Source: JAPOXR01 sp965221815
GTDB lineage: Bacteria > Pseudomonadota > Alphaproteobacteria > Rhodobacterales > Rhodobacteraceae
Direction: 5' to 3'
Assembly (NCBI GenBank): GCA_965221815.1
Contig: OZ244915.1
Coordinates: forward strand, 2,418,001-2,482,000
DNA: 64,000 bases
The notes beneath the pieces are model-generated. The model was not told the DNA's origin, ran no database searches, and was given only the letters and a program-made list of their open reading frames with translations. This document shows, in pieces, positions 1-9,012 of this stretch (position 1 is its first letter; the number at the start of each line of letters is the position of its first letter). The position numbers and the translations under genes are program-made.

Positions 1-445
1 GAACCCGGAGACCGGATGCGGTGTGCCTCTCCGGGGCCCTGAAAGCCCTGGCACCCGGCGACGCGGTGCCAATCAACACGCGCACCGCCACCAGCGGCCC
101 CGCGTTCAGGGCCGTATGGCGGCAGCTTGCCAGACCAAAGGCATCACGCTGGCCGTGCTGCCGCCCTAAAGATAAGAAAATGAACGGGCCGTCGACAGGA
201 TGCCAGCGACACGGAGACACGCATTTGACACTGTTCAAGACATCGCCACCCCTATCACCGAACTCAACCCCCTGATCGACACACATCCCGACACCACCAA
301 CGGATGGAGACCCCATGACGCACGTGATGACCAGACACCAATGAAGATCACGAATCGCTGCCAACCCATGAGGAGGCCGCGTCTCATAGGGTGTGAGCAG
401 GTACAGATGGTTGACCGACGTAGCTCAAAGTCTTAATGTGTGGAG
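1..445. other. Leading stretch without a recognisable gene
   Basis: Only short overlapping open frames without recognisable domains occur here. The last part holds one copy of a dispersed repeat (363-410). The stretch ends at the start of the small coiled-coil gene at 446. Confidence 0.5.
363..410 (+). repeat. Dispersed intergenic repeat, copy 1
   Basis: About 48 bp nearly identical to 1634-1680; both contain CGTCTCATAGGGTGTGAGCA followed by GGTACA and a TTGAC word. This copy lies just upstream of the coiled-coil gene at 446, the other near the end of the FkbM gene. No inverted ends were seen. Confidence 0.7.
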
Positions 446-751
446 ATGAGTGAGACACCCGACATCCACGATCTGGCCCGACAGATCGCACGGCTGGAAG
501 GTGAGATCACAGCCGTCAGAGCGGAGAACGGAGCGATGGAATCACGAATTGAATCGCGGTTGGAGACCGGTCTGGCGCTCCTGCGCGAGGATATGGCCAA
601 GTGGGAAACCGCCGCCGTCAAGCGGGAAACGGAGGCCGTCAAGCGGGAAACAGATGCCGTCAAGCGGGAGAAACAGCAACTCCTGGCGATTGCGGGCCTG
701 ATTGCCCTTGCCACCACGATTCTGGGCATCCTGATCGGCCTGCCGGGCTGA
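446..751 (+). CDS. Small tail-anchored coiled-coil protein, paralogue 1
   Basis: Function unknown. The 101-residue product begins MSETPDIHDLARQIARLEGE, continues as a charged coiled coil in which the heptad-like unit VKRETEA/VKRETDA repeats, and ends in one hydrophobic segment (LLAIAGLIALATTILGILIG) that should anchor it in the inner membrane with the coil in the cytoplasm. The ATG at 446 is preferred over the GTG at 440 because the paralogue at 46007-46231 starts with the same MSE.PDIHDLARQ. Related genes lie at 18366, 19303 and 46007. The layout resembles bacterial DUF1640/CCDC90-like membrane coiled-coil proteins, which is only an analogy. Confidence 0.65.
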   Translation: MSETPDIHDLARQIARLEGEITAVRAENGAMESRIESRLETGLALLREDMAKWETAAVKRETEAVKRETDAVKREKQQLLAIAGLIALATTILGILIGLPG

Positions 752-1055
752 TCTCCCGATGGGTCACAGCGGGTTGTCACGTACAGCCCGGGCGTGATCA
801 CACTTGGAAATCCTTTTGACACGATTCTGCGGGGATACAGAGCAAGAATCCTGCGTGTGTGTCTTGTGATGAAACGTCATCAATAAGGCTGCGGACAGTT
901 CACCACCGGGTGGGATCGTGAAACTCAAAATCGTCGAAGGAGTGCCCAAGCCAGGAGTGATATTTTCAACTCTTCCTTTCGATCACCCCGCATGCCATAA
1001 AGAGACAGACCGTGTCACCAGTGACGCCGTGAAGTGAACGGACAGGCCTTGGCTG
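752..1055. other. Intergenic stretch, nothing recognised
   Basis: About 300 bases with no convincing coding frame, tRNA or repeat. Confidence 0.4.
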
Positions 1056-1292
1056 TCAGTGGTTACTTTTTGGCTTGGGCTGAAATGTCTCCAATATCAG
1101 CGTTGCGTCACAGAAAGTCCCGTCATACGTGCCGACCCAGACATCATAATATCCACGTGACGGATCCGTCACGTCAATGCGGGCGTCCAAGTTGCTGTTG
1201 TCATCGTCATCGTAGAGCCAGTTTTCCAGAGGCGTGTTGATGAGCAGGATGGAATCGCACGCACTCACCACTCCCGTCGTGCTGGTGGCCAA
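1056..1292 (-). pseudogene. 3' fragment of an exported-protein gene
   Basis: The frame encodes a stretch with NTPLENWLYDDDDNSNLDARIDV and GYYDVWVGTYDG in two blocks. This resembles the C-terminal beta-sandwich (pre-peptidase-like) domains of secreted proteins, where an acidic DDD run is followed by a Y.V.VGTY strand. The upstream part is missing because an ISKra4 remnant abuts it from about 1279. No start codon can be assigned, so it is treated as a broken remnant. Confidence 0.35.
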
Positions 1293-1489
1293 GGCGTTCT
1301 CACTTTCCGTGCCCTGCTCAAATCAGGACGCTTTGACAACGTCTGGGCCCAGCTGACCCACAGACGGCAACACGCCCATGCCCACCTCTCGGCCAACGAC
1401 AATCGCACGCCCCTCGCCAGGACCGCCTCATATGTCTTCGAATCAGGAATCAATCAGGGTCCAAACCCAGCCAGAGGGGAATCACTCCC
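1279..1489 (+). mobile_element. ISKra4-type remnant, 3' end
   Basis: The sequence matches the last ~210 bp of the ISKra4-like element at 61574-63284, from the C-terminal transposase codons through the terminal sequence ending GGGGAATCACTCCC. Only the end is present, so it is a fossil. Its junction truncates the exported-protein fragment at 1056-1292. Confidence 0.75.
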
Positions 1490-1633
1490 CTTCTGACGAT
1501 TCCACTGGACTGTCCAGCGGCGTGACTCTATCGCTGGTCATTGGCATATCTTCTCTCCTTTCTGAGAATTGACGACTGTTCGTTGCCGTCTTGATATGCC
1601 ACCTCTCTCCTGCCGTCACCCAGATTCGGGCAT

Positions 1634-1680
1634 AACCCATGAGGAGCCCACGTCTCATAGGGTGTGAGCAGGTACAATGG
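1634..1680 (+). repeat. Dispersed intergenic repeat, copy 2
   Basis: Matches 363-410. The sequence immediately before it (about 1565-1640, including CTGCCGTCACCCAGAT) recurs in inverted orientation near 53419-53490, so the repeat family is longer and mosaic. Confidence 0.65.
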
Positions 1681-1713
1681 ATTGACGCAAATGCACACAA
1701 CGTTAAAGATGGA

Positions 1714-2482
1714 TTAGATGGGGATATACCAGTCATCATGTTCAGAAATGTGGCTCAGGATTCTTTTGTAGCCGTGTGATGCCAACAATTCGTGGATCTT
1801 ATCACGCTGAGCCAAAAAATTGTGCTCAACGGTCAAGACACCAAAACTCCACCGATTAAAATCACATGCCTTGAGGATGGAATATTCACTGCCCTCGGTG
1901 TCAATGGAAATATAGTCAATATGCGAAGGAGCAGAATACGATTCGAGAAGCTCATTAAGTGTGATCGTTTCGACAGGATATTGAACTGACTTCTGGGACC
2001 GCCGGGGTGTTAATTCTGATGCACCTGAAAGGTCAGGACATGCATATTCTGTGAACATAATCTGTTGCCCCCCCCCCCATGGCACTGCTCTGTTCGCCCC
2101 AGACACATCGTGTATCAATATGACAATTTCGGCTTTTCTTGAGGTCAGCATGTCGTACACGCGCCGGTTCTGCCAATATTCCTTTCCAACCAAAATTGTT
2201 TTCCATGAGCCATGTATTGCTGGTGTCGACACCGTTGGCGGCACCAAATTCGACAAAGTATCCGCTATCCTTGAAGTTATTCATGGCCAATGCAAATAGA
2301 TCCTGTTGGATTTGTGACTTCGAGTCATCGAGACAGGCGATAACGTGACTGCACTTCTCCTGTTTTGTCACGCGCATAATTTCCATTGCGCGCCATGATT
2401 TCGTATTCCTCGTGATTTCCTCTCTCATCGCCTGAATCTTGGCACGACGCTTCAGCGTGACGTATGGAAATTTGATTCTCAT
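1714..2482 (-). CDS. FkbM-type methyltransferase, split at a poly-G tract (phase OFF)
   Basis: FkbM-family S-adenosylmethionine-dependent methyltransferase, a family that O-methylates sugars or polyketides. The N-terminal half carries the cofactor loop FVEFGAANGVDTSNT and the C-terminal half the motif IDYISIDTEGSEYSIL. The halves lie in different frames that meet at an 11-base G tract (2068-2078). Removing one G gives 768 nt, an uninterrupted 255-residue protein. The ATG at 2482 is chosen because a strong ribosome site (GGAGGGG) precedes it. A neighbouring sugar-enzyme gene (59211) has the same tract, so slipped-strand phase variation is inferred. An assembly error in the homopolymer is the alternative. 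Confidence 0.8.
2068..2078 (-). repeat. Poly-G11 phase-variation tract in the FkbM gene
   Basis: Eleven C on the plus strand (G11 in the coding strand) near codon 135 of the methyltransferase. Ten or thirteen bases would give the full-length frame; eleven leaves it out of frame. Confidence 0.8.
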
Positions 2483-2575
2483 GAAGCCCCTCCTGCTATA
2501 TTGTGACTGGATCTTGAATCTTGATGTTCTTCTCTCGTTACTGTTCCCACCGCAGGCTATGGACACGGTTTCCTC

Positions 2576-3598
2576 TCATGCGAGACGTGCTTTGTTGAAT
2601 TCCCTCAGCCTTGCGAAGACATCCACGCCCAACTGGTGATAGACATCCAACAAATCCACCAAGACCCAGTTTTCGTGGATCATCCCATCCTGACAACGCC
2701 AGAAATCCAGGCTACGCATGGTGATTTTCTGTCCAGCCGGCGCAATACCCAGCCACCCATCGCCGGTCACCGTCATTTTCATACCGGGCCAGGCGGTAAA
2801 GCCCACATATTGATCCTCGGCGAACAGGTCCCCCTTACCCAATGTCCCGACACGATCCGGCATGGCGTTCAGAAAAGGAATTTGGTGCCAGTTTCTGAAC
2901 CCGTCAATTCCCCGACAGGTCCCAATTCCCGCAGGTCCGTACCAGCTACAACTGGGATGCCAATAGTCGTTGAGGCGCATGGCATCAACGCCACCAGTCG
3001 CAAATTCACCCAAGCGGTTCAACATCTCGGAGACCAAAGCAAGACTGGTCGCACTGGCCGCAGTGTCTGATGCCGCAATGAACAGCCCGTCCTGGGTCGC
3101 CGGACCCGGCACATGCCACTCACGCCCGAGACTTGGAGACATCGGCCAGGCATTGGCCTGCATCATCACCTCGGGGATATCCCACAATGCCTGCATTTCC
3201 TGAACACAGCCGTCACGAATGCGATAGAATTCGTGGAAGCGCATCGAGACCATGTGACCCGTCGGCGGAATGTCGAGCCATGGCTTCATAAAGCTACCCG
3301 TGTAATAGCCAGCACAACCGACCCAGTCATTGCCGATTACCGAGGTTCCGGCCATTACGATGGTGTCCCGCCGTTCCAAGTCAGGAATAGCTTCCCTGAG
3401 CGGCCGCAAGGCGCGCACGTAAAATTCTGTGCACCCGTTCATTGTCTCGAATGGATAGGCGAGATGGATTGGCGTGTCCGGTGCGAACAGAGAACCGAGT
3501 TCTGTCTGAACATCTTCCCATTGAAAGCTCCGCATTGCATTGCGTAGCGGTTGCATGAGCTTTTTGTTGGCGGCGTGACGCTGACTTTCAGAATCCAT
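2576..3598 (-). CDS. SnoaL-like (NTF2-fold) double-domain protein
   Basis: 340 residues of the SnoaL/NTF2-like ester-cyclase superfamily, seemingly two tandem domains. Visible conserved stretches are PDLERRDTIVMAG, WLDIPPTGHMVSMRFHEFYR and EMQALWDIPEVMMQANAWPM in the first half, and a second domain ending near RSLDFWRCQDGMIHENWVLVD (listed here in part). IPPTGH and RFHEFYRI.DG are typical for the fold. The catalytic activity is unknown. The frame continues upstream to 3871, but that part looks like a SWIM-type remnant, so the ATG at 3598 (MDSESQ) is preferred. The gene is convergent with nothing and stands alone. Confidence 0.7.
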   Translation of the reverse strand: MDSESQRHAANKKLMQPLRNAMRSFQWEDVQTELGSLFAPDTPIHLAYPFETMNGCTEFYVRALRPLREAIPDLERRDTIVMAGTSVIGNDWVGCAGYYTGSFMKPWLDIPPTGHMVSMRFHEFYRIRDGCVQEMQALWDIPEVMMQANAWPMSPSLGREWHVPGPATQDGLFIAASDTAASATSLALVSEMLNRLGEFATGGVDAMRLNDYWHPSCSWYGPAGIGTCRGIDGFRNWHQIPFLNAMPDRVGTLGKGDLFAEDQYVGFTAWPGMKMTVTGDGWLGIAPAGQKITMRSLDFWRCQDGMIHENWVLVDLLDVYHQLGVDVFARLREFNKARLA

Positions 3599-3957
3599 GA
3601 TTTGCCGAAAATTTTCCTCGCTTCTCAGGTGGATTTCGTATTTCAGAAAACCCCCTGCCACAAGTCCGGAGACATACGCCATGTCGCAACAATCCCGGGT
3701 AATGCTGATCCATACAGCCGAAAAACCAACCGCCGTCGAATGCAACCTTCCAGAGATTGAAACTGATTCTTCGTCAATCAGCTGAACCTGAATATCGACA
3801 TAATATATATTCGTGCGATCCCTGACCCACCCGATCAGCACATTGTCAGGCTCCCCTCTGAGATCGAGCACCTTCCCATTCTTGTAGAGAGTTCGCCCCG
3901 CCTGAACAGAGATCTGTCACCGAGAACCTCACGGATATCATTGATATCCAACCTCAT
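3599..3957 (-). pseudogene. Remnant of a SWIM-type zinc-finger protein N-terminus
   Basis: Reading from the ATG at 3957 gives MRLDINDIREVLGDRSLFRR; one frame change later the sequence continues NGKVLDLRGEPDN, GWVRDRTNIYYVDIQV. This pattern (short helix, FxRG, GKV, GxV..TxxYxVxI) matches the start of SWIM zinc-finger proteins, but the expected CxC...CxH cluster is absent. The last part is fused in frame to the SnoaL-like gene, so the long 431-residue frame is probably a chimera formed by decay. Family assignment is tentative. Confidence 0.35.
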
Positions 3958-4312
3958 CTGCACCCCGCCCCTTTTGTACCCACTGTCACGCGACGGTCAC
4001 GGCAGACAAACGCCCACGCCGTAGCATGCCCGCCGATCCAAATCTTGTTCTGTTCACCGACAACCGGCACGTGATTTGTTGACAGCTCCTACACCTCAAA
4101 CAGTGAGAGGATAAGGGCATTCTCACGACATGTTGTTTTGTGTCTGTTCACTTTCGCAAAGTTGAAGATGTGCCTATTATGCGTCCATCTGGGCCTCGTT
4201 GCGACCGTTCCGTCATTTTCCAAGGAAATCGTGAACAGTTCAGTGCGTTAAGGGAGTTCATCAACCTGTCGAACATTTTTTGTCAATCGCGTCGATATTG
4301 GACCTGGATCTA
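3958..4312. other. Intergenic region upstream of the sialidase-like operon
   Basis: AT-richer sequence between two divergently transcribed genes, so it probably holds promoters for both. No operator or riboswitch was recognised. Confidence 0.4.
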
Positions 4313-5551
4313 ATGCACTTTTCATGGCGTGGCCAAAATCCAGATGGGCGCCAGATCAGGCGGTCTCAACTGGCCACGTCAGTTGGCTTCCTGATGTCTG
4401 CGTCGGTGGCCATCTCGTATGGAATCGATCTCCTGTCAGAAACGCCGCAATCCGAATTTGCCACCAGATCAATCAGTGCCCGATCCGTTGCGGTGAAGGG
4501 TGACGGCATGGATGCGCCCTCTGTTCCCCTTTATCGCACACAACTGCTGGACAATGGGGGGCAGCCATCCGTTCATGCTGCGACACTTGTCAATCTTCCC
4601 GGTGGAGACATTGGTGCGTTCTGGTTCGGTGGCAGTCGTGAAGGTGGAATGGATGTGGAAATCTGGTTTGCACGATACGACCAGCAGACGGGAAAGTTCT
4701 CTCCGGCACGAAGCGTCATGTCTCGACAACTCCTGGCGAAACAACTCGATCGGTATATCAAGAAACTTGGCAACCCGGCAGCCATTCTGGACGGGAACGG
4801 ACGCGTCTGGCTGTTTTTTGTCAGTGTTTCAGTCGGCGGCTGGGCGACCAGCAGCATCAATTTGATCACTTCAGACGATGGGGGCGAGACATGGTCTTCA
4901 GCCCGGCGCCTCGTCACCAGTCCGTTCTTCAATGTCAGCACTTTGGTCAGAAATCCGCCCGTTCTCCTGACAGATGGGGGGCTCGTGCTACCAGTCTATC
5001 ACGAGTTGGCAGGAAAATTCGCCGAGATCCTCCTGGTTGCACCCAATGGTAAAATTCGTAACAAAACCCGCGTGACATGGGGGCGAGATGCCTTACAACC
5101 GTCATTGGCTGCTATTTCTGAGTCCCGTGGCGCGGTATTCATGCGTTATGCCGGAGACCCCCCGATGCACATGCAGTTTTCGTCAACCCGTGATGCCGGC
5201 AGACATTTCAGCCGGCCAAGACCGCTGGAATTACCAAACGCAGACAATTCGGTGGCTGCTGCTGTGCTTCCGGAAGCGAATGGATTCTGGATTGTCTATA
5301 ACAGTTCAGAAACGGGGCGTAACGCATTATCGATCGCCGTTGCCGACCGGGATGTCTCCATGATCGTGCCCATTCATGATCTTGAATCGGCAGACAGCGG
5401 CGAATTCTCCTATCCTGCGATCACCACTGATATTCATGGCCATCACCATGTCGCATGGACCGACAACAGGCAGTCAATCAAGCACCTGGTTTTCGACGAT
5501 GCCTGGCTGACCCAGGCTCTTGACGCGTCTTCGGTGACTCTCTCACCATGA
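4313..5551 (+). CDS. Sialidase-like BNR-repeat protein, membrane-anchored
   Basis: 412 residues with a sialidase-type beta-propeller. Asp-box-like strands are visible: SDDGGETWSSARRL and SSTRDAGRHFSRPR both follow S.DxGxxW/F. An early SREGGMDVEIWFARYD and a late WTDNRQSIKHLVFDD also fit such propellers. Near the N-terminus ATSVGFLMSASVAISYGIDL forms a signal anchor, so the propeller should be periplasmic. The ATG at 4313 is chosen over the TTG at 4280. Substrate is unknown; the family includes many non-sialidase members. The stop overlaps the next start (ATGA), indicating an operon with two membrane proteins. Confidence 0.7.
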   Translation: MHFSWRGQNPDGRQIRRSQLATSVGFLMSASVAISYGIDLLSETPQSEFATRSISARSVAVKGDGMDAPSVPLYRTQLLDNGGQPSVHAATLVNLPGGDIGAFWFGGSREGGMDVEIWFARYDQQTGKFSPARSVMSRQLLAKQLDRYIKKLGNPAAILDGNGRVWLFFVSVSVGGWATSSINLITSDDGGETWSSARRLVTSPFFNVSTLVRNPPVLLTDGGLVLPVYHELAGKFAEILLVAPNGKIRNKTRVTWGRDALQPSLAAISESRGAVFMRYAGDPPMHMQFSSTRDAGRHFSRPRPLELPNADNSVAAAVLPEANGFWIVYNSSETGRNALSIAVADRDVSMIVPIHDLESADSGEFSYPAITTDIHGHHHVAWTDNRQSIKHLVFDDAWLTQALDASSVTLSP

Positions 5552-6144
5552 ATTTTTCTGACCTGATGTGGATATTGACGTTGTTTCCGCTGGGCTATTT
5601 CCTCGGGGGGAACGTTCGCGCAGGACGCGTTGGACAATTGATTGCAGCCTGTCTGTTACCTGCTGCGGCGTTGCTCGTCCCCATCAATGGACTCAATATC
5701 GTCGGATATCTCGCAAGCGTATTGTATGACCCCAGTTTTGCGTTGGTTTTGACCTGTGTCTGTGTTGCATTCAGATCTCGATTGTCCCCATTATTCGATG
5801 AATTCACTGCCGCCCTGTTGCGGTTGCGGGTCATTATTTTCCTCTCGGGGGTTTCTCTCTATCCTATGGCCTTGGGTTTAGGATATTTTGACCCCTATGC
5901 TCTATTCTATCGACCGCAAACGGCATTTGTCGTGGCGTTGATTGCGTGTGGCATGTGGATGGGGAAGCGTCATCTCCTGATTGCCGTCTGGCTCACCTGT
6001 TCGCTTGTTGCCCATCGTTTCGATCTTGGTGAAAGCGATAATCTGTTTGACTATCTTTTGGATCCCATTGCATTTGCCGTGGCATCGATTTCGATCTGTT
6101 GTCGCCTGATCAGGACCTGGAGGTTTCGCAATGCAACCTGTTGA
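5548..6144 (+). CDS. Integral membrane protein of the sialidase-like operon
   Basis: 198 residues with about six hydrophobic segments, for example FPLGYFLGG, LIAACLLPAAALLVPI, FALVLTCVCVAF, VIIFLSGVSLYPMALGLG and TAFVVALIACGMWMG. No catalytic motif was recognised. Its start overlaps the stop of the sialidase-like gene by four bases and its end overlaps the next gene by 14, so the three are translationally coupled. Confidence 0.65.
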   Translation: MNFSDLMWILTLFPLGYFLGGNVRAGRVGQLIAACLLPAAALLVPINGLNIVGYLASVLYDPSFALVLTCVCVAFRSRLSPLFDEFTAALLRLRVIIFLSGVSLYPMALGLGYFDPYALFYRPQTAFVVALIACGMWMGKRHLLIAVWLTCSLVAHRFDLGESDNLFDYLLDPIAFAVASISICCRLIRTWRFRNATC

Positions 6145-6865
6145 GAAATTCATTCTGATACACGGCACCTTCCTGTTTGCCCTCGGCGTCGCGCTCGCAC
6201 TTTTCAATACCGCGTATTTTGGAACCGCCTATGTTGTTGAAGATGGTGTTCTGGAATGGCTCACGGTGCTCACTTTGGCTTCGGTTTCGGCAATCACGAC
6301 AAAGCGTCTGTGGTGCGGTGCTGGTTATTTCAATATCCGGCAAAAACTGGTTCTCGCAGCGCTCGCCCTGCTGGCCGCGTTCGGTGCCCTGGAAGAAATC
6401 TCATGGGGACAGCGGCTGTTTGGAATCACCAGTCCTGAATTTTTCCAGCAAAACAATGCGCAGGTTGAAACCAATATCCACAATCTCATTATCAACGATA
6501 TCAACTTCAACAAGACCGTTTTTGCGAAAGGCATATTGGTCATTTTTCTGATTTATCTTGGTATCATCACGCCGCTGTGCCGCCGCTCACCCCGCCTGCA
6601 GGCGATCGCTGATTCCTGGGCCGTACCCCTTCCAAAGACATACCATATCGTCGGCTATCTCGTGGTCATTGCGGCTGTTGAAGGTCTCATCAACCTGAAA
6701 TCTGACGAGGTGTTCAGGCGCGGTGAACTGACCGAGTTCGCGATCCCATTGCTGGTCGCACTCAACATCATATTTCCACGCAACCAACAGGTCTTTGAAC
6801 CCTGGAAAGACAGGTCAGTTCCAGAATCCCAAACCCACCACAAGAACTCCCCTGCGGGCCCGTAG
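6131..6865 (+). CDS. Conserved membrane protein, third gene of the sialidase-like operon
   Basis: 244 residues with about six membrane segments (first LIHGTFLFALGVALALF, last FAIPLLVALNIIFP). Between segments lies a polar motif EEISWGQRLFG followed by NAQVETNIHNL, whose charged and aromatic residues look functional (inference). A clear ribosome site (GGAGG, 7 nt upstream) supports the ATG at 6131. Membership in one operon with a periplasmic propeller suggests a cell-envelope or glycan role; the reaction is unknown. Confidence 0.65.
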   Translation: MQPVEKFILIHGTFLFALGVALALFNTAYFGTAYVVEDGVLEWLTVLTLASVSAITTKRLWCGAGYFNIRQKLVLAALALLAAFGALEEISWGQRLFGITSPEFFQQNNAQVETNIHNLIINDINFNKTVFAKGILVIFLIYLGIITPLCRRSPRLQAIADSWAVPLPKTYHIVGYLVVIAAVEGLINLKSDEVFRRGELTEFAIPLLVALNIIFPRNQQVFEPWKDRSVPESQTHHKNSPAGP

Positions 6866-6904
6866 ACATCCATCGTGCATGACACCCGATTTGTTCCTAT
6901 TTTG

Positions 6905-7885
6905 CCCACAGCGCAGGTTGGAAAGGCGTTACAGGCCGAATCGGCAGGTGACATGATGACTGCCGACAGAACGGTGTTACCGACGCGATGTGGGCATAGG
7001 TTATGCCACTTTGTCCGGGCAAATCGACCGATTTCGGACATAATCCGCCTTTTCTTGAGGCGACTTTTTGGCTGTTTCGCACGGGATCGTCGTGGCGTGA
7101 TCTCCCAGCGCGTTGCGGCGAGTGGAACAGAGTTTTTCAGGCCGTTTTGTCAGTGAACGCAAAAGCGTGTTTTTGCAATTATTTTCAGTATGTTAGCCGA
7201 TGCGTTTGATTTTTCTGCGGCGGGGCGGGTGGATCGCACGATCATGCCGGTGCAGCCGCGGGCATCCGAGATCAAAAAGAGGGGGATCTGACTCAGAAGG
7301 GCGGTCGCTCAAAGGGCGACCGGACCACGAGTTATCGCGCACACCGATACAGTCGGGAATCTGATCAGGTTTATGATTGTGCCTGTCGGATCCACGATCT
7401 CAAGGCTACGCCTGAACTCCTAGACGACTTCACATGTGATACCACACCAAACAAGTCATCATTGATAGATGGAGCATGATGTTCGTGTTTGGGTCCAGTC
7501 TCTTGTGATGATCCGCATGATCTCTTCTGTCTGGCGGGAGAATGCGTTCCCCACCTCTTCGACAGTATGTCAGACATGTTTGGTCTTGTCGCACACGCGG
7601 TTGGCGAAATGTCTATGGCGCGTCGATTAACCTGAGAATTGGTGCCAAGGCTTGTGACACCGACTGGCTGCTGGAAACCATGGCAAAATGCAGGGCCACG
7701 ACGGTGATCCCGCCCAGGCCCCCAACTGGAAAGCTCACCGCGACCGTCACCGCGACGCAGACAGGGAATGCCACCGGATCAAGAGTGTTGCTGCTAAAAT
7801 CAAGGAGTGCCTTGCGATCGCGGCGCGATCCGACAAGACCATTGCGAACCATGCGGCAGGAATCAGGCGGCGGGCACGGCCACAG
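6905..7885 (+). pseudogene. Heavily decayed IS5-family transposase relic
   Basis: From 6957 the reading MMTADRTVL corresponds to MNADRTVL of the IS5 copies at 34142 and 48383. Further blocks match the catalytic region (7230-7440, ATCATGCCGGTGCA and onward) and the C-terminal part (about 7640-7885, including the DKT...AGI region). Many frameshifts and an unrelated insert (about 7441-7635) separate the blocks. It is much more diverged than the other two IS5 copies, so it marks an older insertion. Confidence 0.7.
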
Positions 7886-7921
7886 CACGATGAATGTCGA
7901 CGGGATCGAGAGTAGCGAAGG

Positions 7922-8410
7922 TCATTTGGACGTGTCAATCGTGACCTCGTACTGCCAATCTCCCCAAGGTTCATATTGAGCTCTGCATGCGAGTTCGAAG
8001 GCGCGCTTACGAATCTCATTTTTCCGATTGTCAGCGTTCAAGGGCACCAGAAACTCGATGTCTGCGTGGTACGGATTCTCCGGTCGCGGCGTTGGGCTTG
8101 CACGACAACCGACATCAGTGACATCGCGTACCGTGAGCGTATACCAACCCCTGAATAACTTGCCCTCACGAGTGGTGTTCTTCTCAGCCAGTTTTGCAAG
8201 TTGATTTTGGGAAGCAAGGTCCATTCGATCGACAGAAACATCATTGTGATTTGTTCTCGGTTCGAATTTGTTGGCACGTATGTTCGCTTTTTGGCCACTT
8301 TTCAACTGGCAGTACGCCTTTTTGGCCGAGGACCCTGACCATTCCTGTCGCCCCAGTCGTTCATCGTCAACTATGGGTCTGGCTTGATCCTGACCAGCCT
8401 CAACACTCAC
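7922..8410 (-). CDS. Protein of unknown function, third gene of a small operon
   Basis: 162 residues starting at GTG, whose G is shared with the TAG stop of the gene before it. The second half has a compact pattern (LFRGWYTLTVRDVTDVGC, then HADIEFLVPLN and EPWGDWQYEVTID) suggesting a beta-rich domain; the N-terminal third is polar and lysine-rich. No signal peptide or membrane segment. Not recognised. Confidence 0.5.
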   Translation of the reverse strand: MSVEAGQDQARPIVDDERLGRQEWSGSSAKKAYCQLKSGQKANIRANKFEPRTNHNDVSVDRMDLASQNQLAKLAEKNTTREGKLFRGWYTLTVRDVTDVGCRASPTPRPENPYHADIEFLVPLNADNRKNEIRKRAFELACRAQYEPWGDWQYEVTIDTSK

Positions 8411-9012
8411 TACCGGATACCTGCCCGCTTCAACTCTTCAGCACCACGCCCTGCGAACAAGTTGATGGCATCTTCAAACGAAGTCCAGCCATCCGAATCC
8501 CGTGTCGGATAGAACAGCGTACCAGATCCATCCTGTTCAATTACAAACAGCACACCACTCCTGCCGTCGGGTGTGCGAAAGTCAATTGCCAGACTTGACT
8601 TGTGCATCGGGTAGATGTCCGGTGCGGACTCAACGCATTCTGATATTTCACGCAAAAGCATGTCAGTCTTCTGAATCGCAATGGTCGAAGGGGGGGATGG
8701 CTCCTCATCGGCAGCGCATTCACAACTCTCTTCCAACTGCTGCAGGGCCTCCCGAAGCCATGTCCCGCAAACCTGTGAAGTTTCAGAATTTGTCACAGCA
8801 ACAAGCATAGCCGGAACAATGCGTTCGTGTGACTGAACGATGGCTGTTCGACTGTTTGGAAGCCGACTGACCGCCACGTTGTAGTTTTGCTCGGACTGCC
8901 TCTGTTGAATCCGGCCAACGTCAAAGCTGTCAAAACAATTGAGCAAGGCGCGCTGAGGATCAAGTTCTTGCCCGCGGGGACTGCGCGGAGTCTCATTCTG
9001 GGGCGCAGTCAA
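8410..9012 (-). CDS. Protein of unknown function, second gene of a small operon
   Basis: 200 residues. The C-terminal half reads like a small alpha/beta domain: SLAIDFRTPDGRSGVLFVIE, then GSGTLFYPTRDSDGW and a helical end EDAINLFAGRGAEELKRAG. A cysteine pair lies in ESCECAADEE. The start overlaps the upstream gene by 20 bases and the stop overlaps the next start, so the three genes form one coupled unit. Not recognised. Confidence 0.5.
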   Translation of the reverse strand: MTAPQNETPRSPRGQELDPQRALLNCFDSFDVGRIQQRQSEQNYNVAVSRLPNSRTAIVQSHERIVPAMLVAVTNSETSQVCGTWLREALQQLEESCECAADEEPSPPSTIAIQKTDMLLREISECVESAPDIYPMHKSSLAIDFRTPDGRSGVLFVIEQDGSGTLFYPTRDSDGWTSFEDAINLFAGRGAEELKRAGIR

